Of a stretch of DNA of 64,000 bases, positions 1 to 10,880 are shown in pieces. The notes below the pieces were generated by a model. That model was not told where the DNA came from. It was given only the letters and a program-made list of their open reading frames with translations, and did no database searches. Position 1 is the first letter of the stretch. Every line of letters starts with the position of its first letter. This DNA comes from Diploptera punctata (taxonomy: Eukaryota > Arthropoda > Insecta > Blattodea > Blaberidae), in NCBI GenBank assembly GCA_030220185.1, contig JASPKZ010001601.1, forward strand, positions 1,054,001 to 1,118,000, in the 5' to 3' direction. Made by a program: the position numbers and the translations under genes.

Positions 1-430
1 TAGTGCAAAAGCATTCAAGACTGAAAGTATATAAAACACTGGCTCTTCCAACTCTTTTGTATGGTAGCGAAGTATGGACGTTGAAACAGAAGGATATACA
101 GAGACTTAGATCTGCTGAAATGAGATATCTTCGGAGGACTGCAGGATACACACTACTAGATCACAAAAAAAATGAAGACATCTTAGAAGAATTACACATG
201 GAATCTTTAGAAAACAAAATTTCTGATTATAAGTCAAGATGGATACAACATGTTCATCGAATGGAAGATCACAGAATACCCAAACTAATGTTAAGATATC
301 AACCTGCAGGAAGAAGAAAACCAGGACGTCCACTCAAAAGACTTCTGGATGGTGTTTCTCTTGAGGCCGAAACAGGTCAACAAATGGCCTAAATTCGTGA
401 ATGTACTATGATGATGATGATGAATGTTCA
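1..430 (+). mobile_element. 5'-truncated non-LTR retrotransposon end (LINE family A)
   Basis: The frame 3-392 encodes the C-terminal part of a LINE reverse transcriptase protein. It shows LLYGSEVWTL near the start, EMRYLRRTAGYT in the middle and GRPLKRL near the end. After the stop the element ends in a short ATGATG run, a common 3' tail for non-LTR elements. The window edge cuts its 5' side. It is almost identical to 45666-46092: I see two substitutions and one homopolymer difference. The run of eight A at 165-172 keeps this copy in frame, whereas the other copy has seven A and is shifted. The clade (RTE-like or relative) is not settled. Confidence 0.8.
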
Positions 431-1143
431 ATCACTTCATTTTGTTAGATTCCGATGGGTCAGTTTAGTGTACACCAGATTAATTTATAGTTTACTAAAT
501 AGTATGTATGTAATTTATTTTATTAAGTTATGCAGGGACAGGTTTGTATACATTAGTTTTTGTAAACACATTTGGAAATTTATTATGAACGTTGGTCATT
601 TTGATTTTCCATATATGTGGTGCCGTCTGGCGACAATTCCATAAATATATGCGCTGTAACGTATGCGCTCCATGCTGAACCAGCATCACGCCGAGCGAAA
701 CGCGAATTCGCGTCACGTCGGGCGCGACACGCTGTATAATAAACCGTAGCATTACAGCGTGTCGCGCCCGACGTGACGCGAATTCGCGTTTCGCTCGGCG
801 TGATGCTGGTTTATGCTACGGTTTATTATACAGCGTGTCGCGCCCGACGTGACGCGAATTCGCGTTTCGCTCGGCGTGATGCTGGTTCCACATGGAGCGC
901 ATACGCTACAGCGCATATGTTTATGGAATTGTCGCCAGATGGCACCACATATATGGAAAATCAAAATGACCAACGTTCATAATAAATTTCCAAATGTGTT
1001 TACAAAAACTAATGTATACAAACCTGTCCTTGCATAACCTAATAAAATAAATTACTTACATACTATTTAGTAAACTGTAAACTAATCTGATGTACACTAA
1101 ACTGGCCCATCGGAATCTAACAAAATGAAGTGATTGAATATTT
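423..1143. repeat. large palindrome with CG-rich core
   Basis: The sequence from 423 to about 755 reappears reverse-complemented at about 762-1143, giving arms of roughly 350 bp. The arms are AT-rich. The centre (690-890) is a CG-rich unit of about 75 bp containing GACGTGACGCGAATTCGCG, present once inverted and twice in tandem. No coding potential is credible here. A non-autonomous fold-back element is the likeliest explanation. The right arm recurs at 2030-2283. Confidence 0.75.
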
Positions 1144-3166
1144 ATTTCTTAAAATATGGTTTGGAATTAAATGCAAATGTTGGTAATTCACACATATGTC
1201 CTGCCATCTGGTGGATTTAATTTTATGAGCGTTCACGTATGCTAACTTCAATTCTAAAATAACTTTAAAAATAAATTGAGAGGTAAAGTCATAATTTGTG
1301 TACATTGATAAACATATTAAAATTCTTCATAAAAAAAGTTTCAAGTGTCGTTGCAAAACGATTAAAATAGTTCGAAATATTAGTAAAGACAGAAAAAGTA
1401 CCTAGAGCAACAGCATCATATGAATGTTGTATGGAAAATCATAGAATAAATTATTCTTTACTTCTTAAATAAACATATGGTTGATGAATATACCAAATAT
1501 TAGAATACTTCAGATTTTCGCCTGAGCAGTTTTATCAGGTTTTGAATTTAATAGAAGACGAAATTTATGCACATCCATAATATCCCCGAGATACAATATT
1601 TACAGCTTTTATTTATCTCTTGACTAAGTTCAAGCCACAATATTTTTTTTCTGTACATCTCTGTACTCTTTCATGCTCATATTGTAAAAAACATGTATAG
1701 ATCTCGATGATTTACAACAAAACTGTCTAATTTTCGTCGTTAAAATTGGAAAGTTATAAAACAAGTACTGTATTTCCGACATTTTGTTAACAAATCTTAG
1801 TTTGTTTTTAGCAATTACACCAATGACTATGGGTAATATCTTCTATATTCTTTGTTTGCGCTGGCAAATTGCGTCCTGGATTCAAGAGATTCCAAAACAC
1901 GACGCGACATGTCAGCGCAAATTTTTTTGCGCCAGCAATTTGCGTTGTAGATAAACCACCTCCATTTAAATACATGAGGAGCAATTTTTGCGCTGGCGCG
2001 TTGCGTCGTAGATAAACCACAGCATTAGCATGGAGCGATACGCTACAGCGCATATGTTTATGGAATTGTCGCCAGATGGCACCACATATATGGAAAATCA
2101 AAATGACCAACGTTCATAATAAATTTCCAAATGTGTTTACAAAAACTAATGTATACAAACCTGTCCCTGCATAACCTAATAAAATAAATTACATATATAC
2201 TATTTAGTAAACTATAAACTAATCTGATTGTACACTAAACTGACCCATCGGAATCTAACAAAATGAAGTGATTGAACATTTATTTCTTAAAATATGGTTT
2301 GGAATTAAATGCAAATGTTGGTCATTCACACATATGTCCTGCCATCTGGTGGATTTAATTTTATGAGCGTTCACGTATGCCAACTTCAATTCTAATAAAG
2401 AACTTTGAAAATAAATTGAGAGGAAAAGTCATAATTTGTGTACATAGATAAACATATTAAAATTCTTCATTAAAAATGTTTCAAGTGTCGTTGCAAAACG
2501 ATTAAAATAGTTCGAAATATTAGTAAAGAAAGAAAAAGTACCTTGAGCAACAGCATCATATGAATGTTGTATGGAAAATTATAGAATAAATGATTCTTTA
2601 GTTCTTAAATAAACATATGGTTGATGAATATACCAAATTTTAGAATACTTCAGATTTCCGCCTGAGCAGTTTTATCAGGTTTTGAATTTAATATATGACG
2701 AAATTTATGCACATCTATAATATCCCCGAGATACAATATTTACAGCTTTTATTTATCTCTTGACTAAGTTCAAGCCACAATAACTTTTTTCTGTACATCT
2801 CTGTACTCCTTCATGCTCATATTGTATAAAACATGTATAGAACTCGATGATTTGCAACAAAACTATCTAACTTTCGTCGTTAGAATTGGAAAGTTATGAA
2901 CCAAGTATCGTATTTCCGACATTTTGTATAAAATCTTAGTTTGTTTTTAGCAATTACACCAATGAATATGGGTAATATCTTCTATATTCTTTGTTTGCGC
3001 TGGCAAATTGCGTCCTGGATTCAAGAGATTCCAAAACACGACGCGTCATGTCAGCGCAAATTTTTTTGCGCCAGCAATTTGCGTTGTAGATAAACCACTT
3101 CCATTTAAATACATGGGGAGCAATTTTTGCGCTGGCGCGTTGCGTCGTAGATAAACCACAGCATAA
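893..3166. repeat. tandem duplication, unit about 1137 bp
   Basis: About 893-2029 and 2030-3166 are two near-identical direct copies. For example GCGCATATGTTTATGG occurs at 911 and 2048, an offset of 1137. Each unit ends with sub-repeats built on GCGCTGGC and GTAGATAAACCAC (1855-2020 and 2995-3165). The units differ by scattered substitutions and small indels, so this is not an exact assembly duplicate. No gene is visible. Confidence 0.8.
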
Positions 3167-3448
3167 TTCCTGATGCGTTCCATGGATTACTACTGTGCTC
3201 ATATTTATAAAATATTAAACTCTATATAAAAGTAATTAAAACCTTTCATTTCATAAATGTTTGTAATATTGTATTCGCAATTTAGAACTTATGATAACTA
3301 AATTTACTGAAATATATTAACAATAATTAAATTGACTACTAAATCGTCATTCAGTTTCCGCATCTGCTCAAACAAAATTTTAACAGAACCTGAATTGTGG
3401 AAGGCGCGGAAGGTTTTTTTAGATATAGTATTATTTTTTTAAGCGAAA

Positions 3449-3466
3449 ATGTCTGAAGAAAAGAAG
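3449..3466 (+). other. smt3: SUMO exon 1
   Basis: ATG at 3449 follows AAGCGAAA. Six codons lead to a GT donor at 3467, and the 77-nt intron ends in TTTCAG at 3543. The phase is 0, as needed to join exon 2. Confidence 0.8.
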
Positions 3467-3543
3467 GTAATAATAAGTAAAATCATAATAAACAATGAAT
3501 TGAGTTGTCAAATATTTTGTGGGCTGATTCTAATAAATTTCAG

Positions 3544-3673
3544 GACGCGAAGGGGTCTGAAACAGAACACATCAACCTCAAGGTGCTCGGACAGGACAAT
3601 GCAATCGTTCAATTCAAGATAAAAAAGCATACACCCTTTGAGGAAACTGATGAATGCTTATTGTGATAGAGTG
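3544..3673 (+). other. smt3: SUMO exon 2 (frameshifted)
   Basis: This exon encodes the beta-grasp start through the first helix. The extra T at 3637-3639 puts a stop (TGA, 3664-3666) in the literal frame. The donor GTAAGTG at 3674 is strong. Confidence 0.8.
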
Positions 3674-4638
3674 GTAAGTGTTGTTTTTAAAATCGATACT
3701 TCATTATAAAATATGTCAATTGGAACTTCAAATGTAAAAGTATTTTTTTGGTATAGATAACCTAAATCTGTGTAGACTGAATTACCGGTTTTAAGTAGTA
3801 TGTGATTTTCAAGATCGTACAACATGTATATGATTTAAAGAGATTGTCATTTACATATAATTGAACAGTTATTCGTTTTTTAGTGAGAGATGTAAGAATA
3901 TTGAACTAGGTAATTATGAAAAGCTTTCAGATATAACAATTATTACAAGTATTTTTCGCATTTATGAGCAATGGGGAGATCTGATACTTCCTGTAATGCT
4001 GTAACAATACCAGCTATTGAGAAATGAAACACAAATCTGGGCTTTTCTATGCCAGGAGCCCTCATTTTATTTTGTTAGGTGAACAAAATGGGCAAGTTAG
4101 TGTACACCAGATTAGTTTACAGTTTGTTGGATAATCTAGCGCTTCATAAAGAAAAGTTGGCTATTCTGTTTGAACAGTGACTAATGTAAGTGGACTCCTG
4201 ACATAGAATCCGTCAAATCTTACTTGAAGTGCTGAAGTTTCCTTTAGATAATTGAATTTTTAAAACACCAAATCACTTTTGTCAAAGTATTGTGTTACAG
4301 GTTCGTTTTTACTTACATTTCCCCATGTTTTAAATGTTTTCTAATGCTTCTTAAAGCATTAAATAATGGTAAAAGTTTCATTAGTTCACCCGAGAGTTTT
4401 TTTTACAGAATAGTATGTGTTTGAAATGGGTTTTACTGGTCATGTGATATTTCTGAATTTGTTCTCCAGTCGAACCTATAAATGTTCTATAGTATTTAAA
4501 TCTGGAGATTGGAGTGGAATGAGCAAAGTGTTAGTTGTGTTGTAGACAATCCATCGCCAGACTATACTGGCAGTATACTTTGGGTCATCGTCTTGTTTGG
4601 AATAGTTATCCCCAGCAACTCCAGTTTTTAAGCACTCT

Positions 4639-4983
4639 CCTCCTCTCCTGGCACGACAGGCCTACAAGGCCTTTAGCCTACCAGCCAGCTGCTGGCATCA
4701 CATCCACATGTGTTAATCACAGAGGTAGATGATAATCAGCCAGTGTAGGGGTGACATGTGGTCAGCATGTCGAGTCCCCCAGCCGCTATAGCTGGTTTTC
4801 TCAACCTGGAGCCGCTACTTATTGTAGCTACCCAAATGCATCACGATGCTGGGTGGGCACCGGTCCCATACTGGCCGAAATACCATGAGAAAATTTCTTC
4901 CCCCATGGAGACTCGAACCAGCGCAAGTACCGTAGCTCTGCGCCAAGGCTTCCTACCTTAACCACTCGGCTACGGCGCGGGAC
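4639..4983 (-). mobile_element. tRNA-derived SINE, family B (copy 1)
   Basis: Read on the - strand it starts with CCGTAGCCGAGTGGTTAAGG (A box) followed by GGTTCGAGTCTCC (B box). A body of about 270 bp follows, ending in CTCCTGG-type sequence. A 13-bp target duplication TTTTAAGCACTCT lies at 4626-4638 and 4984-4996. It is inserted in SUMO intron 2. Other copies are at 11.8, 13.7, 36.8 and 42.5 kb. Confidence 0.9.
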
Positions 4984-5129
4984 TTTTAAGCACTCTGCTG
5001 GAGATTATTATCCTATATCTTCTTGCGTCCATATTTCCCCAATTTCTCTTTTATGATAACAAATTGTCCCGCTCCCGATGCTGTCATACACCCCCACACC
5101 CCATATTTCACTGTGCACTAATATTGAAC

Positions 5130-5700
5130 TTATGGCATCAGATTCCAATGTTTCACCTTTGTCTCATTTCTCCTTTTCTTCGATCCTTCTCTGTCCAATA
5201 CAATTTTTGACCAATCTGCTAACCCAAGGAGTTCTCTAGAAGTAGTTGTTACTGCATTGATCCATCTATCCTTGGGTCTTCCAACTGGATTTTTTACCAA
5301 ATATTCTTTTCTTCCATAGCTTTCTCCACATAAGCTGTGTGTACATGAATGTAGCCCCATTGCAACTTATACACAATATGGATTCTTCTAAAGTGAAATA
5401 AGCACAAGTATGCACTGGATTTGTGTCTTCAGCTACAGCTGGATACCGTAATGAACTGTGTTCATCCATCAAATAGATGTGACCAACTCATTCCAATGAT
5501 CTCAATTTAATGAGTAACCAGATCTGCACTCCTATACTTCTCGTACAGTTTTCTAATTCTCCAAGTTGTATTGTCTTGTACTGGCCCAAAACCCTTTCCA
5601 ATGCCTTCTGTTCAAATACACTAAGTACCAGTTCAATTTTCTTGGATATTGTCCATATTTCACTTCCATAGGTAAAGAGAGAAGTTAAACTCATAAATAA
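5130..5700 (-). mobile_element. degenerate LINE C-terminal fragment
   Basis: Two - strand frames (5488-5694 and 5130-5360) contain FTYGSEIWTI and VGRPKDRWIN. These are the conserved ends of a non-LTR reverse transcriptase protein, separated by frameshifts. It lies in SUMO intron 2. Confidence 0.65.
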
Positions 5701-6195
5701 TATAAAAATATTTTGATTTTATAAAGATGAAAGGTTCACCCGAATGGGTATTATTCTTTGCTATAATCGCAGATCGTTTTTGTTCTTTCACGGCACTCTG
5801 TGACGTGATGTTAGTTGCATCTCTGCCTGCACAATTCACACACAAATTCATCATTCGAAGTATGGAATGTCTTGTTCTTACATATTTTGTGGTAGAAGCT
5901 GTGTATGGCTAGTCTTGTAATGGTGTGCCTCTGCTCCTGTTTCTCTTTGGTCCAGTTGCGGTCGATCATTGCAGTCGTCCTGTAGAAGTCAATGTCTATC
6001 TCTGCTCTTTTAATTCTTCTCTGTTCTAGTAGTTTGTTGCTGTCTCCAGTAGATGATAGGCTGAGTCTCAGATCTTCTATGCTAGCCTTGATGGTGCATT
6101 TTAGGAACTGTGCCTTCACTTTCTCAATGCGTTCTAAGTTATTGATTGTCAATTTTTCACATATTAATTTCCCATACAAACAAGATGTTTACTGA
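5700..6195 (-). mobile_element. LINE relic with CxxC C-terminal motif (family F)
   Basis: The 122-codon - strand frame 5811-6179 begins MYGKLICEKLTINNLERIEK, resembling the region after the YGLE box of some arthropod LINEs. It ends in a VCELCRQRC cysteine motif. A related piece with SYGLENIW lies at 10545-10880. It is a fragment and not a host gene. Confidence 0.55.
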
Positions 6196-6285
6196 CTAAT
6201 ATATTGATCTCTCGTACTCCTCATGTTCAAACAAGTTTTAATCATTAGGACCGAAACACCAAAAGCTGTTGATTTTATTTTTCAG

Positions 6286-6435
6286 GGAATTGCAATGGCA
6301 ACAATGAGGTTTCGATTTGATGGTCAGCCTATAAACGAGACAGACACACCTATAAGCTTGGAGATGGAAGAAGGAGATACAATCGAGGTGTATCAACACA
6401 CAGACTGGTGGAGAAGAGGCTCACAGATCTGCTGA
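6286..6435 (+). other. smt3: SUMO exon 3 (C-terminal half, broken tail)
   Basis: Acceptor TTTTCAG ends at 6285. The literal frame runs to a TGA at 6433-6435, but the residues after VYQ (HTDWWRRG) result from a 1-nt insertion. In the corrected frame TGG is followed by a tail with no early stop, which is unusual because SUMO normally ends within a few residues of the di-glycine. Confidence 0.8.
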
Positions 6436-6880
6436 AAGACCAGATGCAAAATGTAACACTAAATATCTTAGTGGACTCAAGCCAGTGGACTGAATAATAA
6501 TCATTTATTTTGGATTTTTTGTTAATTCATACATTAGAAAATCAGATAAATATGAAAAAAAAATTAAAATGACTAAGGATATTAAACAATATCATTTATA
6601 GCCGGAGCAGAATGCATCTGCTGTTTGATGGATCAATTAAAAATGTTAACCAGTTGTATATTTTCCTATTTTATTGTTAAGAACATTGTCTTTATTTTCA
6701 TTGGATAATTTCCCAGAAAACATCTAGCTGAATCATTCATTTTCATTAGTTTGCCTTTTTTAGTTGAGTTCAGCGAACAATTCTTCATTTTTAATTTTTA
6801 AGAAGACGACCATGTGACCATTTCAATATATGTGAGTTTCATGTAATGTTTCACGTTTATAAATGAGTTATTTAAAATGT
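6436..6880. other. AT-rich stretch downstream of SUMO
   Basis: This is the probable 3' UTR and flank of the SUMO locus. No second gene or clear repeat is seen apart from AT-rich sequence. Confidence 0.4.
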
Positions 6881-7062
6881 TTTTTCATCTCACCTTGTAA
6901 ACTTCCATGTTTTCATGATACCAGTTTCAAAGGTCATTTGCCTTCATCTTCAGTTAAATTTCAACAGTTGGAGTTTGATTGAAGATGAAGGTAAATTGCC
7001 TTTGAAACTGGTATTGTGAAGACACAACTGTATGAGATGAGATGCAAAAACATTTTATTCAG
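6880..7062. mobile_element. Penelope-type fold-back with hammerhead-like arms
   Basis: Arms about 6885-6960 and 6970-7060 are inverted copies. The outer ends carry CATCTCACC and GAGATGAGATG. Each arm has CTGAAGA or TTGAAGA, an AAGG/CCTT hairpin, then GAAACTGGTAT. No coding sequence remains. Confidence 0.65.
6918..6953 (-). ncRNA. hammerhead-ribozyme-like core
   Basis: On the - strand CTGAAGA (6953-6947) is followed by an AAGG/CCTT hairpin, GAAA (6928-6925), a C-G closed mini-hairpin and UA. The core boxes match a hammerhead, but helix I pairing is weak here. Confidence 0.4.
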
Positions 7063-7170
7063 TTCGTTTGTAAATTGAAAATTACCTGATAGTGTTATTA
7101 CTTCTCTGTAATTTGTTAAACTTTAGATGTTTTTTTTGTGATTTGATAAATTGTAAGTATCCTAAACTGT

Positions 7171-7420
7171 TAAGTTATGTAGTTTGGAAATAACACTATG
7201 AGGTTTATTTTAATTTTATTGAGTTGTTTCTTGACTCACCTCATACTTCTTAACTCCCAAGCAGATCTAGATTTCGTCACTGTTTTGTGACATTCTCAAT
7301 GCTGTTCACGTTCACAACTGTTGTTGCATTGAGAATGTCACAAATACAGTGACGAAATCTAGATCTGTGAGGGAGTTAAGAAGTGTGAGGTGAGTCAAGA
7401 AACAACTCAACAAAATTAAA
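7171..7420. mobile_element. Penelope fold-back with 12-bp TSD
   Basis: Inverted arms contain GACTCACCTCATACTTC and its complement, GTCACAAA...GTGAC hairpins and GAAATCTAGATCTG. The duplication ATCCTAAACTGT at 7159-7170 and 7421-7432 bounds the whole palindrome, so it inserted as one unit. The box corresponding to CTGANGA reads TTGAGAA, which would disable a hammerhead. Confidence 0.8.
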
Positions 7421-7439
7421 ATCCTAAACTGTGTCTAGA

Positions 7440-8570
7440 ACAGTTTTCCACTCAACATGAAGCTAATGCAATCTCTGGTCATAATAAGATGAGTGAACAA
7501 TTTATTAAGATGGGAAATCACTCAGTAATCTAGTAAAAAGGGGCAGTTACATGAGTGGATGCTTTTACTGTTGATGAATAGTTGCTAATGCAGTGTGCCA
7601 GATATATTACATTTCACAGTTTTTGCTTTCTATATTAGAGTTTTAAGACTGAAACCTAAGGAGGAAGGTGGAAGAAGTCAAAATCTCATATTATTCATTC
7701 GAGGGAAGGCCATGTCAGGTGCATCTTACTACAAGACAATGTACTCCCACAATAAATTTACTTATATAATATTAATTTATTCGTTCATAGCTTTTCCGAA
7801 AGGCAGGTTATTCACTATAATACATCATTCTTCTTTTTTCTGCCTGGCTTTTTGATATCATATGAAATAAGGTTATGGAATTGAAAATAAAGTTTAATAT
7901 TGTAATTATTTTAACAGGTCAGATGTTGATTAAATTACATATTATTCCATGTCATGTGAAAGCAGATTTCCTTAAAGACAGTATGTGGAGGAAGAAGTTT
8001 GAAATAACAAAGGGTTTATGGGGACTGGTACAAATTCTGTGCTTATGGTGAATTGAACTGTGATGTGTCATTAATCTGATGATAATCTTGTTGAGTGCGT
8101 AGTACACGCTAGGGATTAAAATAAATGTGCAGTTAGTCACCAAGAGTTTTATATAGAAGCAGTAAAGGAAAATCTTTTTTTCTGGGTAACTTTTAATTTA
8201 ATTTTTGCAGATCTGGATTTTTTGTTCATTTCACCAAGCTTCATTCCTTTCCCTATCCACTTTTCAAGTTCTTACCATTCCTTACGACTATTTCTTAAAT
8301 GCCCAGGTTCCTGCGCCATACAATGCTACATAAATGAGTTATATAAACCTCTTTTCATTATTTTTTCCATGGAGTAAAAATATAAAAAAAATGCATGTAA
8401 AAAGAGGAGAAAATGAAAATTGTTTCTTAAAATTTGTGTTCAATATATTTTTCTGAAGAATCCTTCATCAAATAGTATGTACATTCAGTTGCGGCTATAA
8501 ATGATATATAATCTTTTTTCCTTTTATTTAATTTTTTTCATATTTAAGTTAATTGATTAAATATTAAAAA
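7440..8570. other. unassigned AT-rich stretch
   Basis: I see no conserved coding frame or recognised repeat here. Short frames such as 7595-7855 lack homology that I can recognise. Confidence 0.4.
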
Positions 8571-8720
8571 GTGAATCACCTCACCTCATATTTTGTCTTC
8601 TTTTTAGACCAGTTTTGAAATTATTCAGCCTTCAGTATTTTTATGGTCATTGTTCTGTCATGGTGATGTACTGGTTTTTTCTGTGTTGATAGACCAACGA
8701 ATCTCAAAATCAAATGACAT
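8570..8720 (-). mobile_element. single-arm Penelope end
   Basis: It contains TCACCTCATATTTTGTC followed by sequence related to the arm at 54885-54990. It is one arm only, without a mirrored partner. Confidence 0.5.
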
Positions 8721-8814
8721 TCCCTGGGAATTTAAAAATTCATTAATTTCTCCTTCTTGTTTTTTGAATGTGGATTTTTTTCCAAACTATTAGGTTTTCT
8801 GGTAAAATGAAATG

Positions 8815-9545
8815 TTTCTTACCTCTCCTCATATAAATCTTCTAAGTAGATCGCGATTTCGAGACCATAACCTCATAGTGATTAATTCAGAAATTTGAAA
8901 ACAGGTGAAAGAACATCTTAGAAACATCAAAAATAGAGAAGTGGAAAAGTCAGCAGTAGCTGCTCATGCTTGGTCTGAAAAACATTTAATTGAAACAAAA
9001 GCCAGTCTAATTAAACAAATAGACAAACAAAAGGAACCCACGATTTGGGAAAAGACCCACATTCAGAAAAACAAAAGAAAACTTGAAGTTATGTAGATAG
9101 GAAATAACACTATGAGGTTTTTTAATATTGTTTATTTTTTCCTTTCACTCACCTCATACTTCATAACTCCTCACAGACCTAGGTTTCGTCACATCATTTG
9201 TGACATTCTCAATGCTGTGTCATGTTCATGAACGAAACCTAGGTCTGCAAGGAGTTATGAAGTATGAGGCGAGTGAAAGAAAAAAAATAAACAAAACTTA
9301 TGAACTTCGAAATTCCTGCAAATTTTGACCTGATCCAGAGGTTTATCGGTCCACCAACAGAGGGAAGAAGAAGAGTTTCTTCCGATCGACATAACATCAA
9401 TTGCCGAAAAAAGTACTGAAGATGAGACCGTTATGGTCTCGAATCGCGATTTACTTAGAAGATTTGTATGAGGAGACGTAAGAAACATTTAATTGCACCA
9501 TAAATTAAACCTCATAGTGATTAATTCCTATAAAAGTTAAATATT
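8815..9545 (+). mobile_element. Penelope-like endonuclease remnant interrupted by a nested fold-back
   Basis: A GIY-YIG-type endonuclease C-terminal half is read at 8905-9093 (KEHLRNIKN, SAVAAHAWSEKH, IDKQKEPTIWEK). It resumes at about 9300 (MNFEIPANFDLIQRF). The frame is split by the fold-back at 9098-9292, with AAAACTT on both sides as a likely short target duplication. The end has CTGAAGATGAGACC...GGTCTC and a TATGAGGAGA-type terminus near 9470. Confidence 0.75.
9094..9292. mobile_element. small Penelope fold-back nested in another Penelope copy
   Basis: It belongs to the same family as 7171-7420. It has the outer block GGAAATAACACTATGAGG, then CTCACCTCATACTTC and the inverted complement ending near 9290. 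It inserted into an endonuclease reading frame. Confidence 0.75.
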
Positions 9546-9554
9546 AGGTTTTCT

Positions 9555-10100
9555 TTAGTAGTGAGTGGAGAACATATTTTAATTGACTCACCTCATACAT
9601 TTTCAAACTTCTTTGATACCGACGGTTTCAGACAATATCATGTCCTTCTTCAGTCATGGCGTGCATTGATGAAATTCCATGATTGTTGATTTCTTTAGTG
9701 ACATCACCTCTTGTGCTGCCATGTTTCGTTGGGGTTACAAACTTTGTAATTAAATTTTTATCCACCAGAATATCGAAATTCATAGATGGAAATTTGGGAA
9801 ATGATATTCAGTCAGAAGAATAAATATTGATCTATGAATTTCGATATTCCGGTGGATAAAAATGTAATTACAAAGTTTATAACCCCAATGAAAAATGGCA
9901 GCACAAGAGGTGATGTCACTAAAGAAATCAACAATCACGGAATTTCATCAGTGGACGCCATGACTGAAGAAGGACATGATATTGTCTGAAACCGTCGGTA
10001 TCAAAGAAGTTTGAAAATATATGAGGTGAGTCGATTAAAATATGTTCTCCACTCACTATTAATGATATAACCTCATAATGTTTACTTCCCAATATTAATT
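9555..10100. mobile_element. Penelope fold-back, 17-bp TSD
   Basis: Arms of about 260 bp include ATGGCAGCACAAGAGGTGA coding-end sequence, CTGAAGA at 9964-9970, GAAACCGTCGGTATC and TATGAGGTGAG. TAAATATTAGGTTTTCT flanks it at 9538-9554 and 10101-10117. The same family occurs at 26246-26740 and 62257-62801. Confidence 0.85.
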
Positions 10101-10544
10101 TAAATATTAGGTTTTCTGTTTGTTTTATTAATCTAACCTGTATTTCAATTTGATGTTTTTGATAAAAGCAGTGAAAAAAGAAGACAAAATATGATGCGAA
10201 CTGATTCATTTTAAATTTTTAATTATTTATACCTCATAGTGTTACTTCCTACTAAGGTTAAAAGTTAATGAATGTTGTGAGGTTATCAAGTTATATTGTA
10301 CATTTAAAATGTTAGAAAGAAAATTTGTTTACTGGAGTCAGAAAGCTGTAAGTAACCACATTTGTGCAAGACAGATAATTTTTTTTTATATTTCTTTTGG
10401 TCTTTCCAATGAAATAGAGGTAACAAGTAACAGTGGTGGATTTTTACTGTTTGGCAATGTTAAAAGCAGATGATACCTGACAATCTTGTGAATTCATTAT
10501 TAAAACATTTATATGCAAAAAAAAAATACACTATAAATCCATAC

Positions 10545-10880
10545 AGTTTACCACTTTACATTTGAGAAATTCTATGACTCAGGGCCTACAAAATTTTAGT
10601 TTCTCTAATTTTTCTACGTTTGTTTTCTTTAAATGGACCCATATATTCTCTAACCCATATGATGCAACGGGATCAACTTTAAGTTCAAAAAGTTGTAGGG
10701 TTGTTTCTAGTGAGAGTCTGTTTATTGTCTTAATGTCTCTTATTGCAGCATTTACTCTGTTATTTACGTGGTGTGTAAACACGCTTCCCTGTATTTCTCT
10801 CTTTATTGTAACAACCATAAAAACTGAAAATCTATGGCTGTTGATTACAAAAACAAATGTCTGAATGATGTCTATGGTTT
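10545..10880 (-). mobile_element. LINE relic (family F), YGLE-type
   Basis: The - strand frame 10579-10818 contains TTLQLFELKVDPVASYGLEN followed by IW, typical of the region after the RT active site in some LINEs. It is truncated at both ends. Confidence 0.55.

Larger units (their letters stand above)
3449..6435 (+). pseudogene. smt3: SUMO (smt3) locus, three exons with two 1-nt frameshifts
   Basis: SUMO is a ubiquitin-like modifier attached to lysines after its C terminus is trimmed to Gly-Gly. Exon 1 (3449-3466) encodes MSEEKK and is followed by GTAATA. Exon 2 (3544-3673) follows CAG and begins DAKGSETEHINLKVLGQDNA. Exon 3 starts at 6286 after TTCAG and contains [15 protein letters not shown] and [14 protein letters not shown]. 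One extra T at 3637-3639 (CCCTTTGAGG) shifts the frame just before the conserved RKLMNAYCDR helix, which is still readable in the +1 frame. One extra base near 6397-6401 destroys the QQQTGG end. The segment before RFRF reads GIAMATM instead of the usual GLSMQVV type. Two frameshifts and altered conserved residues suggest a decayed intron-containing copy, but assembly indels in a live gene are possible. Intron 2 (3674-6285) holds a SINE and LINE relics. Confidence 0.8.
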
